Shown here piece after piece: positions 52,580 through 63,774 of a stretch of DNA of 64,000 nucleotides (the first letter of the stretch is position 1; each line of letters begins with the position of its first letter). The notes below the pieces were generated by a model, which worked only from the letters and a program-made list of their open reading frames with translations, ran no database searches and was not told where the DNA came from. Position numbers and translations under genes: made by a program. This DNA comes from Massilia niastensis DSM 21313 (lineage in GTDB: Bacteria > Pseudomonadota > Gammaproteobacteria > Burkholderiales > Burkholderiaceae_D). The DNA is taken from NCBI RefSeq assembly GCF_000382345.1, contig NZ_KB908082.1, positions 62,001 to 126,000 of the forward strand, written 5' to 3'.

Positions 52580-54355
52580 TTGAACACACTGAAGATGCTT
52601 GCCCTCGGCCTGGCGCTGGCCGGGCTGGCCCACCAGCCCCTGCTGGCCCAGGAATCGCTGCAGCGCGCGCCGGAAGCGGCCAGCGGCTATGCCGAGAAGG
52701 CCGGCTGGCCGGCCCGCAACTACATGGTGGCCGCGGCCAACCCGCTCGCGGTCGATGCCGGCTACCGGATCCTGAAGCAGGGCGGCAGCGCGATCGATGC
52801 CGCCATCGCCACCCAGCTGGTGCTGACCCTGGCCGAGCCGCAGTCCTCGGGCATCGGCGGCGGCGCCTTCCTGGTCCACTACGACGGCAGGCAGACCCAG
52901 GCGTTCGACGGCCGCGAGACCGCGCCCGGCAAGGCCGACGAGCACCTGTTCCAGCGCCCCGACGGCAAGCCGCTCTCGCGCACCGAGGGCATCGTCGGCG
53001 GCCGCTCGGTGGGCGCGCCGGGCGTGCTGCGCATGCTCGAGCTGGCGCACCGCCAGCACGGCAAGCTGCCGTGGAAGACGCTGTTCGAGCCGGCCATCCG
53101 CCTGTCCGAGGACGGCTTCGCGGTCAGCCGGCGCCTGCACGCGCTGCTGGCGGGCGACGCCCACCTGCGCAAGGACCCGGTGGCCGCCGCCTACTTCTAC
53201 GACCGCGACGGCCAGCCCTGGCCGGTCGGCCACGTGCTGAAGAACCCGGAACTGGCCAGGACCCTGCGCGAGATCGCCGAAGGCGGCGCCGACGCCTTCT
53301 ACAAGGGCCGCATCGCGCGCGACATCGCGGCCAAGGTGGCGGGCCACCCGACCAATCCGGGCCTGCTCAGCGCCGCCGACATCGCCGGCTACCGGCCCAA
53401 GGTACGCACGCCGGTGTGCAGCGATTATCGGGTATACACCGTATGCGGCATGCCGCCGCCGTCCTCGGGCGGCATCGCGGTGGCGCAGATGCTGGGCATG
53501 TTCGAGACCATGGACATGAAGGCGCTCGCGCCCGCCAACGGCGTGCCGGGCGCGCAGGCCGTGCACGTGTTCTCGGAAGTGGGGCGCCTGGCCTACGCCG
53601 ACCGCAACCGCTATGCGGCCGACACCGACTTCGTGCCGCTGCCGGGACGCGGCGTGCCCAGCCTGATCGACAAGTCCTACCTGGCGCGCCGCGCCAACCT
53701 GGTCCAGCAGCGCTCGATGGGCGAAGCGCCGGCCGGCACCCCGCCGGGCATGGAAGTCGCGTGGGGCACCGACAACGCCATCGAGACCCCATCCACCTCG
53801 CACGTGGCGGTGGTCGACGGCTACGGCATGGGCCTGGCGATGACCACCACCATCGAGGATGCGTTCGGCTCGCGCCAGATGGTCGGCGGCTTCATGCTGA
53901 ACAACCAGCTGACCGACTTTTCCTTCGACTCGCGCGACGCCGACGGCCCGGTCGCGAACCGCGTCGAGGCGGGCAAGCGCCCGCGCAGCGCGATGTCGCC
54001 GACCATCGTGTTCGACAAGGCCAGCGGCAAGCTGGTGCTGACGGTCGGCTCGCCGGGCGGCCCGGCCATCATCAACTATGTCGCCAAGGTGCTGGTCGGC
54101 ACCCTCGACTGGGGCATGAACGTGCAGCAGGCGATCGCGCTGCCGAACTTCGGCAGCCGCAACGGCCCGACCGAGCTGGAAGCGGGGCGCTTCCCGGCCG
54201 CCACCGTCGGCGAGCTGCAGGCGCGCGGCCATCAGGTGCGCATCAGCGACCAGACTTCGGGCCTGCACGGCATCGAGCGCATCTCGATCCACGGCGTGCC
54301 CTTGTGGTTCGGCGGCGCCGATCCGCGCCGCGAAGGTGTGGCAAAAGGCGAATAA
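52580..54355 (+). CDS. ggt: Gamma-glutamyltransferase
   Basis: Cleaves the gamma-glutamyl bond of glutathione in the periplasm. 591 residues. TTG start at 52580 is favoured by GGAGAG 4 nt upstream (an ATG at 52595 is 19 nt away). Signal peptide NTLKMLALGLALAGLAHQ. The self-cleavage Thr is in TPSTSHVAVVDGYG about two thirds in; GIGGGAFLVHYDGRQTQAFD and SPGGPAIINYVAKV are also family marks. The proenzyme splits into large and small subunits. Confidence 0.93.
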   Translation: MNTLKMLALGLALAGLAHQPLLAQESLQRAPEAASGYAEKAGWPARNYMVAAANPLAVDAGYRILKQGGSAIDAAIATQLVLTLAEPQSSGIGGGAFLVHYDGRQTQAFDGRETAPGKADEHLFQRPDGKPLSRTEGIVGGRSVGAPGVLRMLELAHRQHGKLPWKTLFEPAIRLSEDGFAVSRRLHALLAGDAHLRKDPVAAAYFYDRDGQPWPVGHVLKNPELARTLREIAEGGADAFYKGRIARDIAAKVAGHPTNPGLLSAADIAGYRPKVRTPVCSDYRVYTVCGMPPPSSGGIAVAQMLGMFETMDMKALAPANGVPGAQAVHVFSEVGRLAYADRNRYAADTDFVPLPGRGVPSLIDKSYLARRANLVQQRSMGEAPAGTPPGMEVAWGTDNAIETPSTSHVAVVDGYGMGLAMTTTIEDAFGSRQMVGGFMLNNQLTDFSFDSRDADGPVANRVEAGKRPRSAMSPTIVFDKASGKLVLTVGSPGGPAIINYVAKVLVGTLDWGMNVQQAIALPNFGSRNGPTELEAGRFPAATVGELQARGHQVRISDQTSGLHGIERISIHGVPLWFGGADPRREGVAKGE

Positions 54356-54429
54356 TCCGGTTTTATTTCCCTCAAGACACTTGGTTTTTGCTAACCTTGT
54401 CAGGTGGAGAGTAAAGAGAAAACCGGATT
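54354..54429. repeat. 11-bp inverted repeat enclosing the patatin start
   Basis: AATCCGGTTTT (54354-54364, from the ggt stop) and AAAACCGGATT (54419-54429, in codons 6-9 of the patatin gene). The loop of 54 nt holds the GTG start. It could influence translation of patatin or mark an mRNA processing structure. Confidence 0.45.
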
Positions 54430-55573
54430 GATCCTGACGGGCGGCGGAGCACGCGCCGCCTACCAGGCGGGGGTGCTGCATGCCGTATGGCGCATCCTGG
54501 CGGACGCCGGCCGCAGCTCCCGCCACACCCCGTTCGACATCCTCTGCGGCACCTCGGCCGGCGCCCTGAACGCGACCGCGCTGGCCTGCCGCGCCGACGA
54601 TTTCGCCAGCGGCGTGCGCGGCCTGCTGGCGGTGTGGGAGAACGTCGCCGCCCACGCCGTCTACCGGGCCGATTCGCTGGCGGTGCTGCGCTCCGGCGCG
54701 CGCTGGCTGTCGCTGCTGTCGTTCGGCTGGCTGCTGCGCAAATGGCATGCCTCGCCACCCACTTCGCTGCTCGACAACACCCCGCTGGCCGGCCTGCTGC
54801 ACCGCGTGCTCGACCTGCCGCGCCTGGACGCGGCGCTCGCCGACGGCGTGCTGCATGCGCTGGCCGTCACCGCCTCGTCGTACAGCAGCGGCCACCACAT
54901 CACGTTCTACCAGAGCGCGTACACCATCGAACCCTGGAAGCGCCACCAGCGCCTGGCGCTGGCGACCCAGATCGGCGTCGAGCACCTGCTGGCGTCGAGC
55001 GCGATTCCCTTCATCTTCCCGGCCGTGCCGCTGTACCTGGCGGGCCGCCGCGAGTACTGCGGCGACGGCTCGATGCGCCAGCTGGCGCCGATCGCGCCCG
55101 CGATCCACCTGGGCGCGACCCGGGTGCTGGTGGTGGGCGCGGGCCGCATGCACGAACCGGAGCGCCAGGAGGCCGACAGCGGCGGCTATCCCAGCCTGGC
55201 GCAGGTGGCAGGCCATGCGCTGTCCTCGATCTTCCTGGACAGCCTGGCCGCCGACATCGAACGGCTCCAGCGCATCAACCAGACCATCGGGAGCGTGCCC
55301 GCGCAGGCCCGCGCCGCGGTGCCGCTGCGCCCGATCAGGCTGCTCGTCATCGCGCCTTCCGAGCGCCTCGACGACATCGCGGCGCGCCACACCGGGAGCC
55401 TGCCGCCGCCGGTGCGCAGCCTGCTGGGCGGGATCGGCGCCACCGAGGCGCGCGGCTCCGCGCTCGCGTCCTACCTGCTGTTCGAGGCCAGCTACACGCG
55501 CGAGCTGATCCGCCTCGGCGAACACGACACCCTGGCGCGGCGCGGCGACGTGCTGGCCTTCTTCGCCCCATGA
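54404..55573 (+). CDS. Patatin-like phospholipase
   Basis: 389 residues. [17 protein letters not shown] contains the oxyanion loop, [15 protein letters not shown] the nucleophile serine, and [16 protein letters not shown] the catalytic Asp (DG). No signal peptide. GTG start; an in-frame TAA lies 12 nt upstream, so no longer form exists. No good ribosome site. The end overlaps the hybrid sensor kinase as ATGA, which links this lipid hydrolase to the signalling gene. Confidence 0.88.
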   Translation: MESKEKTGLILTGGGARAAYQAGVLHAVWRILADAGRSSRHTPFDILCGTSAGALNATALACRADDFASGVRGLLAVWENVAAHAVYRADSLAVLRSGARWLSLLSFGWLLRKWHASPPTSLLDNTPLAGLLHRVLDLPRLDAALADGVLHALAVTASSYSSGHHITFYQSAYTIEPWKRHQRLALATQIGVEHLLASSAIPFIFPAVPLYLAGRREYCGDGSMRQLAPIAPAIHLGATRVLVVGAGRMHEPERQEADSGGYPSLAQVAGHALSSIFLDSLAADIERLQRINQTIGSVPAQARAAVPLRPIRLLVIAPSERLDDIAARHTGSLPPPVRSLLGGIGATEARGSALASYLLFEASYTRELIRLGEHDTLARRGDVLAFFAP

Positions 55574-58500
55574 TGACACTCACACGTTTCCTGGTTTTGG
55601 TCCTGCTGCTGGCGCTGGCGGCAGGCGCGCGCGCGGTCACGCCCGAGCCGACCCTGCGCTTCGAGCACCTGTCGGTGCAGCAGGGGCTGGCCCAGGAATC
55701 GGTGCAGACGGTGGTGCAGGACCGCGACGGCTTCATGTGGTTCGGCACCCAGTCCGGCCTGTCGCGCTTCGACGGCTACCGCTTCATCAACTACCGCAAC
55801 GAGATCGGCAACCCGAAGAGCCTGGCCAACAACTGGGTGCGCGTGCTGTACGTCGACCGCCACGGCACCCTCTGGCTGGGCACCGACGGCGGCCTGAACC
55901 GCTACGATCCGGCCACCCGCAGCTTCGTGCTGTACCTGCCCGACGAACCGGCGCGGCGCGGCAGCGGCAACCGCCACATCTCGGCGATCGTCAGCGATGG
56001 CGGCGACGGTTTCTGGATCGGCACCGCCGACGGCCTGCAGCACTTCGACACCCTGACCGGCAAGTTCAGCACCTGGCACCACGCGCGCGGAGACGACGGC
56101 AGCCTGAGCGACGACGGCATCCATGCGCTGGCGCTGGACGCCGGCGGGCGCCTGTGGATCGGCACGAATGCGGGCCTGGACAGCTACGATCCGACGCGCC
56201 GGCAATTCACGCGCCACCCGTCCGAGCTGGATGCGCGCGCGCGCCCGGTGCATACGCTGCTGGTCGACAAGGCCCAGCGCCTCTGGGTGGGACGCTTCGG
56301 CGGCCTGGAGCGGCATGCGCTGCACGGACCGGAGCAGGGCAGGGTGCGCCGCTTCGGCCCGCAGGACGGGATCGGCCTGCACTGGATCACGGCGCTGTAC
56401 CAGGACGTGCAGGACACGATCTGGATCGGCTCCCACGACGACGGCCTGTTCCGCTGGCGCGCGGACGGCGACCGCTTCGACAGCTACCGCAACGCCGTCA
56501 ACGACCGCTACAGCCTGGCGGACAACCAGGTGGCCTCGCTGTACCGCGACCGGGTCGGCACCTTCTGGGTCGGCACCTGGTACGGCGGCGTGTCGCGCGT
56601 GGACCTGGGCAGCGGCGGCTTCGCCCGCATCGTGGCCCGGGCCGGCATGCCCGGGTCGCTGGCCGACAGCAAGGTGAGCGCCATCCTCGAGGACGGGCAG
56701 CGCCTGTGGGTCGGCAGCACCACGGGGCTGAGCCACTTCGACCCGGCCACCGGGCGCGCCGAGGTCTACCGCCACGAGCCGCGCAACCCGAACAGCCTGA
56801 TCGACGCCCCGGCGACCGCGCTGGCGCGCGACCGCAACGGCCTGCTGTGGATCGGCAGCCGCACCGGCATCACCGCCTTCGACCAGCGCAGCGGGCGCTT
56901 CCGGCGCCATGTGCTGCCGGGCGGCGCCGAGGCCAACATCGTGCGCGGCCTCATGGCGGGCCGCGACGGCTACCTGTGGATCACCACGCGCGGCGGGATG
57001 CACCGGCTCGATCCCGACACCATGGCCATCACCAGCTACCGCCACGACGCCGGCAAGATGACCAGCCTGGCCGACGACACCACCCGCCCGATGCTGGAAG
57101 ACCGGCATGGCCGCTTCTGGGTCGGCACCTTCGACGGCCTCGACCTGCTCGACCGCGCCAGCGGGCGCTTCCGCCACTTCCGCCACGACCCCTACGACAG
57201 GAATAGCCTGAGCCAGAGCGAAGTCCACTACCTGCTGGAAGACAGCCGCGGCGACATCTGGGTCGGCACCGCCGGCGGCGTGAACCGCCTGGTGACGGCA
57301 AAGGACGGCTCGATCAGCTTCGAACGCTACACCACGCACGAGGGCCTGATCGACGACGCGGTGGCCGCGATGCTCGAGGATGGCGATGGCCGCATCTGGA
57401 TCAGCACCTCGAGCGGCCTGTCGTGCTTCGACCGCAAGACCGGGCGCTGGCGCAGCTACACCGCCGCCGACGGCATCACCGAAGGCGCCTTCGTCGACGC
57501 CTCGGCGCTCAAGGCTTCCGACGGCGCCCTGTACTTCGGCGGCTTCAACGGCATCACCGCCTTCAACCCGCGCGCGATCCGCGACAACCGCATTCCGCCG
57601 CGCGCCGTGATCACCGGCCTGCAGGTGTTCAACCGCCCGATCGAGCAGGCCTTGCCGGGCGTGCTGTCCGGCCCCGTGGAGCGCGCGACCGACGTGACCC
57701 TGCCGGCCGGCTCCACCGTGCTGACCATGGAATTCGCGGCGCTGCACTTCGCCGCCCCCGACCGCAACCTGTTCGCCTACCGGCTCGACGGCTTCGACGA
57801 AGGCTGGGTGCAGAGCGACGCCGAAAAGCGCTTCGCCACCTATACCAACCTGGAGCCGGGCACCTATGTGTTCCGGGTGCGCGCCGCCAACAAGGACGGC
57901 ATCTGGGGCGACGACGTGGCGGCGCTGGCGATCACGATCGAGCCGCCGCTGTGGGGCACGTCATGGTTCCAGCTCGGCGCCGTGGTGCTGGTCTGCACCG
58001 TGGTGTATACCGTGCTGCGCATGCGCGTCTCCGGGCTGCGGCGCCAGAAGGAATGGCTGGAGCTGCAGGTCGGCGCGCGCACCGAGCAGGTCGAGCACCA
58101 GAACCGCATGCTGGAGCGCCAGACCCGCGAACTGCGCGACCAGGAGCAGCGCGTGCGCCAGCAGACCAACGAGCTCACGCGCGCCTACCGCACCCTGCAG
58201 GAGAACGAGGACTTCCTGCGCCATGCGAAGCAGCGCGCCGAGGACGCGACGCGCCAGAAATCCGAATTCCTGGCCAACATGAGCCACGAGATGCGCACCC
58301 CGCTGGCCGGCGTGATCGGCATGCTCGGCTTCGCGCTGCGCGACGCCGGGCTGCGCGACAGCACCCGCGAGCAGATCCTGCGCGGCCAGGCCAATGCGCA
58401 GGCGCTGCTGGCGATCATCAACGACCTGCTCGACTTCTCCAAGATCGAGGCCGGCAAGCTGACGGTGGAGCGCATCGACTTCGACCTGCACGCGGCGATC

Positions 58501-59850
58501 GGCAACGTCGCCAGCCTGTTCCAGGAGCAGTCCGCGGCGCACAGCCTGGACTTCGCGGTCAGCCTGGACGACGACCTGCCGCGCTACGTGGTGGGCGACC
58601 CGACCCGGCTGCGCCAGGTCCTGGTCAACCTGGTCGGCAACGCCTTCAAGTTCACCCGCAGCGGCGGCGTGAAGGTGCAGGTGGAGCGCCGCGTGGACGA
58701 CCAGGCCCAGGGCGGGGGCCGGCACATGATCCGCTTCACGGTGCGCGACACCGGCATCGGGATCCCGCCCGACGCGCTGTCGCGCCTGTTCCAGAAGTTC
58801 GAGCAGGCCGACACCACCACCACCCGCCGCTACGGCGGCACCGGGCTCGGGCTGGCGATCTGCCGCCAGCTGGTCGAGCTGATGGACGGCACCATCGGCG
58901 TCAACAGCACCGAAGGGAAGGGCAGCGTGTTCAGCGTGCTGCTGCCGCTGTCCGACGGCGTCGAGCCGGCGACGGTCGAGCGCCCCGCGCGCGCGCCGCA
59001 CAGCCACCGCCTGAAGGTGCTGTGCGCCGAGGACTTCCCGACCAACCAGATCATCGCGCGCCTGATGCTCGAGGAGATGGGCCACGAGGTCGATATCGTC
59101 GAGAACGGCGCCGAGGCGGTGGCGGCCTGCGCGCGCACGCGCTACGACCTGGTCCTGATGGACGGGCGCATGCCGGAGATGGACGGCGCCACCGCCACGC
59201 GCCTGATCCGCGCCGGCGGCGCGCCGGACGCCCGGGTGCTCGACCAGCACGTGATGATCGTGGCGCTGACCGCCAACGCCACCGGCGACGACCGCGCGCG
59301 CTACCTGGCCTGCGGCATGGACGGCTTCCTCACCAAGCCGATCGACGAGGCCGAGCTGCACCTGGAAGTCTCGCGCGCGATCGAGCGCCAGCTTGCGCGC
59401 GGCGTGCTGCTCGAGCCGCTGCGCCTGCCCGAGGCGGCGGCCGCGGCGGAATCGGCCATGGCGGCGCTGGACGCGATGTTCGGGGTGATATCCGGCGCCG
59501 CCGCGCCGGCGCCGGCGGCGCCGCCGAATCCGGGCCGGCGCGCCGATGACCTGGCGGCGCGCCTGCGGGCCGCCTTCGCCGCCGACCTGCCGCGCCGCCG
59601 CGCGGAGCTGGACGCCGCCGTCGCGGCGGGCGACGCGGATGGCGCCGGCCGGGTGCTGCACGGCCTGCGCGGCAGCGCCAGCCACCTCGGCGAGGCGGCG
59701 CTGCAGCAGCTGTGCGCCGACCTCGAGGCGGCGGCCGCGGTCCCGGACTGGGAACGCCTGCGCGCCGGCCTGCCGCGCCTCGGCGTCCTGCTGGCCGGAT
59801 ACGTGGCGGCCCAGGATGAGCGAACTGCTTATAATGCGGCACCGAACTAG
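55570..59850 (+). CDS. Hybrid sensor histidine kinase with Reg_prop propeller, REC and Hpt
   Basis: 1426 residues. A signal peptide or first helix (about 1-22), two periplasmic seven-bladed propellers made of ligand-binding Reg_prop repeats (W-(F/I)-G-T-x-x-G-L-x-(R/H)-(F/Y)-D pattern, about 30-680), a Y_Y_Y domain ([14 protein letters not shown], ending about 790), a membrane helix ([16 protein letters not shown]), a coiled coil, HisKA (H906 in [12 protein letters not shown]), HATPase ([17 protein letters not shown]), a receiver (D1198 in [13 protein letters not shown]) and Hpt (H1364 in [12 protein letters not shown]). BvgS-like phosphorelay. Start overlaps patatin by 4 nt; the stop is 15 nt before a response regulator. 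Confidence 0.94.
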   Translation: MMTLTRFLVLVLLLALAAGARAVTPEPTLRFEHLSVQQGLAQESVQTVVQDRDGFMWFGTQSGLSRFDGYRFINYRNEIGNPKSLANNWVRVLYVDRHGTLWLGTDGGLNRYDPATRSFVLYLPDEPARRGSGNRHISAIVSDGGDGFWIGTADGLQHFDTLTGKFSTWHHARGDDGSLSDDGIHALALDAGGRLWIGTNAGLDSYDPTRRQFTRHPSELDARARPVHTLLVDKAQRLWVGRFGGLERHALHGPEQGRVRRFGPQDGIGLHWITALYQDVQDTIWIGSHDDGLFRWRADGDRFDSYRNAVNDRYSLADNQVASLYRDRVGTFWVGTWYGGVSRVDLGSGGFARIVARAGMPGSLADSKVSAILEDGQRLWVGSTTGLSHFDPATGRAEVYRHEPRNPNSLIDAPATALARDRNGLLWIGSRTGITAFDQRSGRFRRHVLPGGAEANIVRGLMAGRDGYLWITTRGGMHRLDPDTMAITSYRHDAGKMTSLADDTTRPMLEDRHGRFWVGTFDGLDLLDRASGRFRHFRHDPYDRNSLSQSEVHYLLEDSRGDIWVGTAGGVNRLVTAKDGSISFERYTTHEGLIDDAVAAMLEDGDGRIWISTSSGLSCFDRKTGRWRSYTAADGITEGAFVDASALKASDGALYFGGFNGITAFNPRAIRDNRIPPRAVITGLQVFNRPIEQALPGVLSGPVERATDVTLPAGSTVLTMEFAALHFAAPDRNLFAYRLDGFDEGWVQSDAEKRFATYTNLEPGTYVFRVRAANKDGIWGDDVAALAITIEPPLWGTSWFQLGAVVLVCTVVYTVLRMRVSGLRRQKEWLELQVGARTEQVEHQNRMLERQTRELRDQEQRVRQQTNELTRAYRTLQENEDFLRHAKQRAEDATRQKSEFLANMSHEMRTPLAGVIGMLGFALRDAGLRDSTREQILRGQANAQALLAIINDLLDFSKIEAGKLTVERIDFDLHAAIGNVASLFQEQSAAHSLDFAVSLDDDLPRYVVGDPTRLRQVLVNLVGNAFKFTRSGGVKVQVERRVDDQAQGGGRHMIRFTVRDTGIGIPPDALSRLFQKFEQADTTTTRRYGGTGLGLAICRQLVELMDGTIGVNSTEGKGSVFSVLLPLSDGVEPATVERPARAPHSHRLKVLCAEDFPTNQIIARLMLEEMGHEVDIVENGAEAVAACARTRYDLVLMDGRMPEMDGATATRLIRAGGAPDARVLDQHVMIVALTANATGDDRARYLACGMDGFLTKPIDEAELHLEVSRAIERQLARGVLLEPLRLPEAAAAAESAMAALDAMFGVISGAAAPAPAAPPNPGRRADDLAARLRAAFAADLPRRRAELDAAVAAGDADGAGRVLHGLRGSASHLGEAALQQLCADLEAAAAVPDWERLRAGLPRLGVLLAGYVAAQDERTAYNAAPN

Positions 59851-59865
59851 CGCGGAGGGGTGCAG

Positions 59866-60582
59866 ATGAAAGTCCTGGTGGTCGACGACGACGTCGTCTC
59901 GCGCATGATGCTGATGCACCTGGTCGACAGCTGCGGCAGCCACGACATCGTCGAGGCGGAGGACGGCGAGGACGCCTGGCGCCAGCTGTCCGCCGGACTG
60001 CGGCCGGCGGTCGTGTTCTGCGACCTGCGCATGCCGCGCCTGTCCGGCCTGGCGCTGCTCGGGCGTGTGCGCGCCGACGCCGCGCTGGCGCGGCTTCCCT
60101 TCGTGCTGGTGTCGGCCGCCAGCGATGCGGCCACGGTCGACGAGGCGGACAGCCTGGGCGTGGACGGCTACATCGTCAAGCCGTTCCGGCCGGAGGACGT
60201 GCGCGGCCAGCTGGAGCGGCTGGCCGCCGGCGCGGCGCGCGACGACGCGGCGGGCGACGAAGCGCCCGCCGAGGTGGCGCGCCGGCTCGGCATCGACGTC
60301 GCGCGCCTGCAGCTCTACCTGGACGGCCTGCAGCGCCAGCTGCAGGCGGCCGGCGCCGAACTGGCGGCCCTGCTGGCCGGCGGCGACGCGCAAACGGCGC
60401 AGGTTCGCCTGGCCAGGCTGCGCGAAGGCTGCGCCACGCTCGGCGTGCACGGCGCGGCGGCCACCCTGGCCCGGCTGGCCCAGCTGGAAGGCGGCGCGCT
60501 GAGCGCCGCACGGGTAGGGCGGGCGCTGGAACAGGCCGGCGTATGCGTGCTGCGCCAGAGCGGGCGCATCCGTTCCGCATGA
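59866..60582 (+). CDS. Response regulator with unrecognised helical output domain
   Basis: 238 residues. Receiver domain: D8-D10 triad in VVDDDVVSRMM, phospho-acceptor D53 in VVFCDLRMPRLSG, K in VKPFRPEDVRGQLE. After about residue 130 follows an alanine-rich helical domain (RLGIDVARLQLYLDGLQRQL) that looks like a truncated Hpt-type bundle, not a DNA-binding domain. ATG at 59866 has GGAGG 7 nt upstream. Directly behind the hybrid kinase, it is likely its downstream partner. Confidence 0.87.
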   Translation: MKVLVVDDDVVSRMMLMHLVDSCGSHDIVEAEDGEDAWRQLSAGLRPAVVFCDLRMPRLSGLALLGRVRADAALARLPFVLVSAASDAATVDEADSLGVDGYIVKPFRPEDVRGQLERLAAGAARDDAAGDEAPAEVARRLGIDVARLQLYLDGLQRQLQAAGAELAALLAGGDAQTAQVRLARLREGCATLGVHGAAATLARLAQLEGGALSAARVGRALEQAGVCVLRQSGRIRSA

Positions 60583-60696
60583 GATGAGGCCTGGTCGCGA
60601 TCGGGCCCGGTCGGGGCGCTGATTCCGCTTGCTGATGGGTTATTTTAGATTTAAAGTATTTCCGGATTGTTGCCTGACCTTTTTCCGGGACCCGCC

Positions 60697-62328
60697 ATGA
60701 CCGACGTCACCGCAGCACTTTCTCCTTCCGGCTATGCCGACGGCTTCGCCCGCGCCAACCTGCCGCCGCCGCAGGAGTGGCCCGAATTCCTGTTCGAACT
60801 CCCCGAGCTGCATTACCCCGAACGGCTGAACTGCGTCGCCGAGCTGCTCGACGGCGCGCTGCGGCGCGGCTGGGGCGAACGCACCGCGCTGGTGGGCGCG
60901 CGCGAGCGGCTGAGCTATGCGGAGCTGCTGGCCCGGGTCGACCGCATCGCCCATGTGCTGCGCGACGACCTCGGCCTGGCCACCGGCAGCCGGGTGCTGC
61001 TGCGCGGGGCCAACTGTCCGATGATGGCGGCCTGCATCCTGGCCGTGATCAAGGCCGGCTGCATCGCGGTGCCGACCATGCCGCTGCTGCGCGCGCGCGA
61101 ACTGGGCACGATCGCCGACAAGGCGCGCGTCAACGCCATCCTCTGCGCCGGCTCGCTGTGCGCCGAGGCCGACGCGCTGGCCCGGGGCGGCCTGCCGCTG
61201 CTGCGCTTCGACGCAGAGGACGCGCCCGACGGGCTGGAGGCGCGCATGCGGCGTCATACGGCGCCTTTCCCGGCCCCGGACACGGCGGCCGACGACGTCT
61301 GCCTGATCAGCTTCACCTCGGGCACCACCGGCGTGCCCAAGGGGACGATGCACTTCCACCGCGACGTGCTGGCGATCTGCGACTGCTTCCCGCGCCATAC
61401 GCTGCGCTCGAGCGCGGACGACATCTTCATCGGCACGCCGCCGCTGGCCTTCACCTTCGGCCTGGGCGGCCTGCTGCTGTTCCCGCTGCGCGTGGGCGCG
61501 ACCGCCGTCCTGATAGAGAAGCTGACTCCGGAGACCCTGCTGGCGGCGATCGCCCGGCACCGCGCCACCGTGTGCTTCACCGCGCCCACCTTCTACCGCC
61601 AGATGGCGCAGCTGGCGCCGGGCTTCGACCTGTCCAGCCTGACCCGCACGGTGTCGGCCGGCGAGGCGCTGCCGCTGGCCACGCGCGAAGCCTGGCAGGC
61701 GGCCACCGGGCTGGCGATGATCGACGGCATCGGCGCCACCGAACTGCTGCACATCTTCATCTCGGCGGCCGGCGACCAGGTCCGCCCCGGCGCCACCGGC
61801 AAGCCGGTGCCCGGCTACCGCGCCTGCATCCTGGACGAAGCGGGGCAGCCGGTCGGGCCGGGCGTGATCGGGCGGCTGGCGGTGAAGGGGCCGACCGGCT
61901 GCCGCTACCTGGCCGATCCGCGCCAGCGCGACTACGTGCGCAACGGCTGGAACCTGACCGGCGACGCCTACGAGATGGATGCGGACGGCTACTTCCATTA
62001 CCGTTCGCGCACCGACGACATGATCATCTCGGCGGGCTACAACATCGCCGGCGCCGAGGTCGAGGAGGCGCTGCTGCGCCATCCGGCGGTGGCCGAATGC
62101 GGCGTGGTCGGACGCGCCGACAGCGAGCGCGGGCAGGTGGTCGAGGCCCATGTGGTGCTCAAGGCCGGCCAGGCGCCGTCCGAGGCGCTGGTGCTGGAAC
62201 TGCAGGAATTCGTCAAGCAGCAGATCGCGCCCTACAAATATCCGCGCGCTGTGCGGTTTCGCGAACAGTTGCCGCGTACCGAAACGGGTAAACTGCAACG
62301 GTTTAAATTACGCCTTGACGCGGTGTGA
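60697..62328 (+). CDS. Aryl-CoA ligase (2-aminobenzoate/benzoate-CoA ligase type)
   Basis: 543 residues of the adenylate-forming superfamily: FTSGTTGVPKGTMHFHRDVL (P-loop), IGATELLHIFIS (A5), GDAYEMDADGYFHYRSRTDD (A7-A8) and TGKLQRFKLR with the catalytic lysine at the end. FAPPRLN-like LPELHYPERLNCVAELLDG and the MHFHRD region resemble benzoate-CoA and 2-aminobenzoate-CoA ligases. The MarR gene 12 nt downstream fits a ligand-controlled aromatic degradation unit, but no ring monooxygenase or lyase is seen, so substrate is a guess. Confidence 0.78.
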   Translation: MTDVTAALSPSGYADGFARANLPPPQEWPEFLFELPELHYPERLNCVAELLDGALRRGWGERTALVGARERLSYAELLARVDRIAHVLRDDLGLATGSRVLLRGANCPMMAACILAVIKAGCIAVPTMPLLRARELGTIADKARVNAILCAGSLCAEADALARGGLPLLRFDAEDAPDGLEARMRRHTAPFPAPDTAADDVCLISFTSGTTGVPKGTMHFHRDVLAICDCFPRHTLRSSADDIFIGTPPLAFTFGLGGLLLFPLRVGATAVLIEKLTPETLLAAIARHRATVCFTAPTFYRQMAQLAPGFDLSSLTRTVSAGEALPLATREAWQAATGLAMIDGIGATELLHIFISAAGDQVRPGATGKPVPGYRACILDEAGQPVGPGVIGRLAVKGPTGCRYLADPRQRDYVRNGWNLTGDAYEMDADGYFHYRSRTDDMIISAGYNIAGAEVEEALLRHPAVAECGVVGRADSERGQVVEAHVVLKAGQAPSEALVLELQEFVKQQIAPYKYPRAVRFREQLPRTETGKLQRFKLRLDAV

Positions 62329-62340
62329 GGACGGGACCCC

Positions 62341-62865
62341 ATGCAGGATTTCGACGGGCAGGAGGACGAGGCGGCAGGCGACGACCTCGGCGGACCGGAC
62401 CTGGAAAGCCGCCTGACGAATGAACACCACCAGTCGCTGCGGCTGTGGCTGCGCATGCTGTCGTGCACGGTGCGGATCGAGAACGAGATCCGCAGCCGGC
62501 TGCGCACGAGCTTCGGCATCACCCTGCCGCGCTTCGACCTGATGGCCCAGCTGGAGCGCTATCCGGACGGCCTGCGCATGGGCGAGCTGTCGCGGCGCAT
62601 GATGGTCACCGGCGGCAACGTCACCGGCATCACCGACCAGCTCGAGAGGGAACAGCTGGTGGTGCGCGTGCCCGACGCCAGGGACCGGCGCGCCTACGCG
62701 GTCAAGCTGACGCCGGCGGGGCGGCGCGCCTTTGCCGAGATGGCGGCCGTGCACGAGCGCTGGCTCGAGGAAATGCTGGCCGACATCCCGGCCGAGGACA
62801 AGGCCAGCCTCAGCAGCCTGCTGTCGACGATGAAGCGGCGCCTGAACGTGGGCGACCGCTCCTGA
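62341..62865 (+). CDS. MarR family transcriptional regulator
   Basis: 174 residues with a winged helix (RFDLMAQLERYPDGLRMGEL, SRRMMVTGGNVTGITDQLER, wing RVPDARDRRAYAVKLT). The 20-residue N-terminus is acidic. The usual MarR in this position represses aryl-CoA pathway genes and is released by the CoA thioester. Likely autoregulated with the ligase gene. Confidence 0.9.
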   Translation: MQDFDGQEDEAAGDDLGGPDLESRLTNEHHQSLRLWLRMLSCTVRIENEIRSRLRTSFGITLPRFDLMAQLERYPDGLRMGELSRRMMVTGGNVTGITDQLEREQLVVRVPDARDRRAYAVKLTPAGRRAFAEMAAVHERWLEEMLADIPAEDKASLSSLLSTMKRRLNVGDRS

Positions 62866-62961
62866 TTTGGTGGCTTTATTACATTGCCGCTGTCTATAGC
62901 AATCGTGCGACCTGGCGGCGGCGACAGCGGATAATCAGTGCTCGACCCGACAGGAGGCGCC

Positions 62962-63735
62962 ATGGTGATCCAGCCCGAAGTGCCACCCGAATACCGTTCC
63001 TGCGGGCGCTGCAGGCATGCGCGGGAACTGGGCTTCGCCCTGGCCTTCGCCTACCAGCCCATCGTCGACCTGGCCGGGCGCACCGTGTTCGGCTACGAGG
63101 CCCTGGTGCGCGGACCGCGCGGCGAGAGCGCGTGGTCGGTCCTGTCCCAGGTGAACGAGACCAACCGCTACGAATTCGACCAGGCCTGCCGGATCGGGGC
63201 GATCAAGGGCGCGGCGGCGCTGGGCATCCGGGAACGCCTGTCGATCAACTTCATTCCCAACGCGGTCTACCATCCCGCTACCTGCATCCAGAGCACCTTC
63301 AATGCCGCGCGCGAATCCGGCTTCCCGCCCGAGAACCTCATCTTCGAGGTGACCGAAGGGGAGCGGGTGCGCGACCGCCCGCACCTGGTCAACATCTTCC
63401 GCGAATACCGCAACTACGGCTTCAGCACCGCGATCGACGACTTCGGCGCCGGCTACGCCGGGCTCGGGCTGCTGTCCGAATACCAGCCGACCATCCTCAA
63501 GATCGACATGGCGCTGGTGCGCGGCGTGGACCGCGACCGGATGCGCCAGGCCATCGTCAAGGGCGTGATGGCGATGTGCCGCGACATGGGGGTGCAGGTA
63601 CTGGCCGAGGGCGTCGAGACCGTGGCGGAGCGCGATGTGCTGGCCGAGGCCGGGGTGGGGTTGATGCAGGGTTTCCTGTTCAGCAAGCCGATGCTGCGCT
63701 CGCTCGGCGAGGTCAGGGCCGAGGCCTGGCACTGA
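62962..63735 (+). CDS. EAL domain c-di-GMP phosphodiesterase
   Basis: 257 residues, nearly all EAL domain: FGYEALVRG (EAL), NLIFEVTEGERV, TAIDDFGAGYAG (DDFG metal site), LKIDMALV and LAEGVETVAERD. The metal and catalytic residues are present, so it should be active on c-di-GMP. The N-terminus has C14-x2-C17 (SCGRC), a pattern also seen in short EAL proteins next to BLUF sensors. ATG with AGGAGG upstream at 62952-62957. Confidence 0.9.
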   Translation: MVIQPEVPPEYRSCGRCRHARELGFALAFAYQPIVDLAGRTVFGYEALVRGPRGESAWSVLSQVNETNRYEFDQACRIGAIKGAAALGIRERLSINFIPNAVYHPATCIQSTFNAARESGFPPENLIFEVTEGERVRDRPHLVNIFREYRNYGFSTAIDDFGAGYAGLGLLSEYQPTILKIDMALVRGVDRDRMRQAIVKGVMAMCRDMGVQVLAEGVETVAERDVLAEAGVGLMQGFLFSKPMLRSLGEVRAEAWH

Positions 63736-63774
63736 GCCGGCGTTCAGCGCTGGCGCGTGCAAACCAGCGTCATT

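Noticed and set aside
54487..55569. 361-codon upstream extension of the hybrid kinase
   Set aside because: It is the shifted frame of the patatin gene; the kinase starts with a signal peptide at 55570 in an ATGA overlap.
51710..55579. 1289-codon open frame on the minus strand
   Set aside because: It is antisense to the SDR, ggt and patatin genes; long antisense frames are expected at this GC content, and its histidine/arginine-rich sequence is not protein-like.
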